The position numbers and the translations under genes are program-made. The notes below the pieces were generated by a model that worked only from the letters and a program-made list of their open reading frames with translations, had not been told where the DNA came from and did not search any database. DNA of 5,502 nt from Methanobacterium sp. (GTDB taxonomy: Archaea > Methanobacteriota > Methanobacteria > Methanobacteriales > Methanobacteriaceae), in assembly GCA_015661405.1 (NCBI GenBank), contig JACWMK010000095.1, positions 1 to 5,502 on the forward strand, read 5' to 3'. Positions 5,428-5,502 of this stretch are shown one piece after another (within the stretch, counting starts at the first letter, position 1; every line of letters begins with the position of its first letter).

Positions 5428-5456
5428 GTTTTCCTATAGTTTATACAAATACTAAT
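5428..5456 (+). repeat. 29-bp imperfect direct repeat, copy B (right of the cyclase-like gene)
   Basis: This is the partner of 4283-4311, with 26 of 29 identical positions in the same orientation; the three mismatches are scattered A/T exchanges. It lies about 210 bases upstream of the cyclase-like start, so the pair encloses the gene and its likely promoter. See copy A for interpretations. Confidence 0.5.
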
Positions 5457-5502
5457 TGTAAATGATTTTCTTGAAGTATACATTTAATTAGGATTTGATT
5501 AT

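Larger units (their letters stand above)
5218..5502. other. AT-rich non-coding region upstream of the cyclase-like gene
   Basis: There is no convincing ORF on either strand up to the window edge. It should hold the promoter of the minus-strand cyclase-like gene. Weak TATA candidates on that strand are TTTATTAAAG near 5260-5269 and the AT tract near 5323-5345, neither decisive. Perfect palindromes occur at 5323-5342 (AAATATAT, TAGA, ATATATTT) and 5371-5384 (TTATTTTAAAATAA). The right direct repeat copy is at 5428-5456. Confidence 0.5.

Overview
This AT-rich window (roughly one third G+C in genes, less between them) looks like the chromosome of a methanogenic archaeon of the order Methanobacteriales, close to Methanobrevibacter or Methanosphaera. 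The evidence is a geranylgeranyl-reductase-family protein of the archaeal membrane-lipid type, strong GGAGG and AGGTGAT ribosome binding sites, TATA-like boxes instead of bacterial -35/-10 pairs, and oligo-T runs instead of GC-rich hairpin terminators. The genus is an inference.

Layout: (1) 41-2296, plus strand: a single-domain universal stress protein followed after a short gap by a 14-helix drug-efflux-type MFS transporter, probably one transcription unit. The transporter's 5' end is odd: the only good ribosome binding site serves an ATG at 541 that is out of frame with the transporter and runs into a stop at 598. This is either a 19-codon leader or a broken native N-terminus. (2) 2297-2572: a tail-to-tail intergenic region rich in oligo-T and oligo-A. 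(3) 2573-3736, minus strand: a FAD-dependent geranylgeranyl-reductase-family enzyme with its own RBS and a candidate TATA box. (4) 3737-4363: a long intergenic region holding an 8-bp-arm inverted repeat, a nested hairpin next to a run of ten A/T with a TATA box at a suitable distance (candidate minus-strand small RNA), a three-unit degenerate TCG-ended tandem repeat, and one copy of a 29-bp direct repeat. (5) 4364-5217, minus strand: an AT-rich gene for a protein resembling class III nucleotide cyclases. Its annotated frame ends two codons after an A7 run arranged as A-AAA-AAA, and the -1 frame continues for 47 codons of protein-like sequence. (6) 5218-5502: AT-rich non-coding DNA with the second copy of the 29-bp repeat, so the cyclase-like gene sits in a segment of about 1.1 kb bounded by direct repeats.

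The stress protein and transporter plausibly act together at the envelope, and the reductase modifies membrane lipids. The cyclase-like gene looks like an independent accessory unit. It may make or sense a nucleotide second messenger, but no effector gene is visible in the window, so a defence or signalling role is only a hypothesis. The most notable points are the cyclase-like gene with its frameshift site, its flanking repeats, and the candidate structured RNA.
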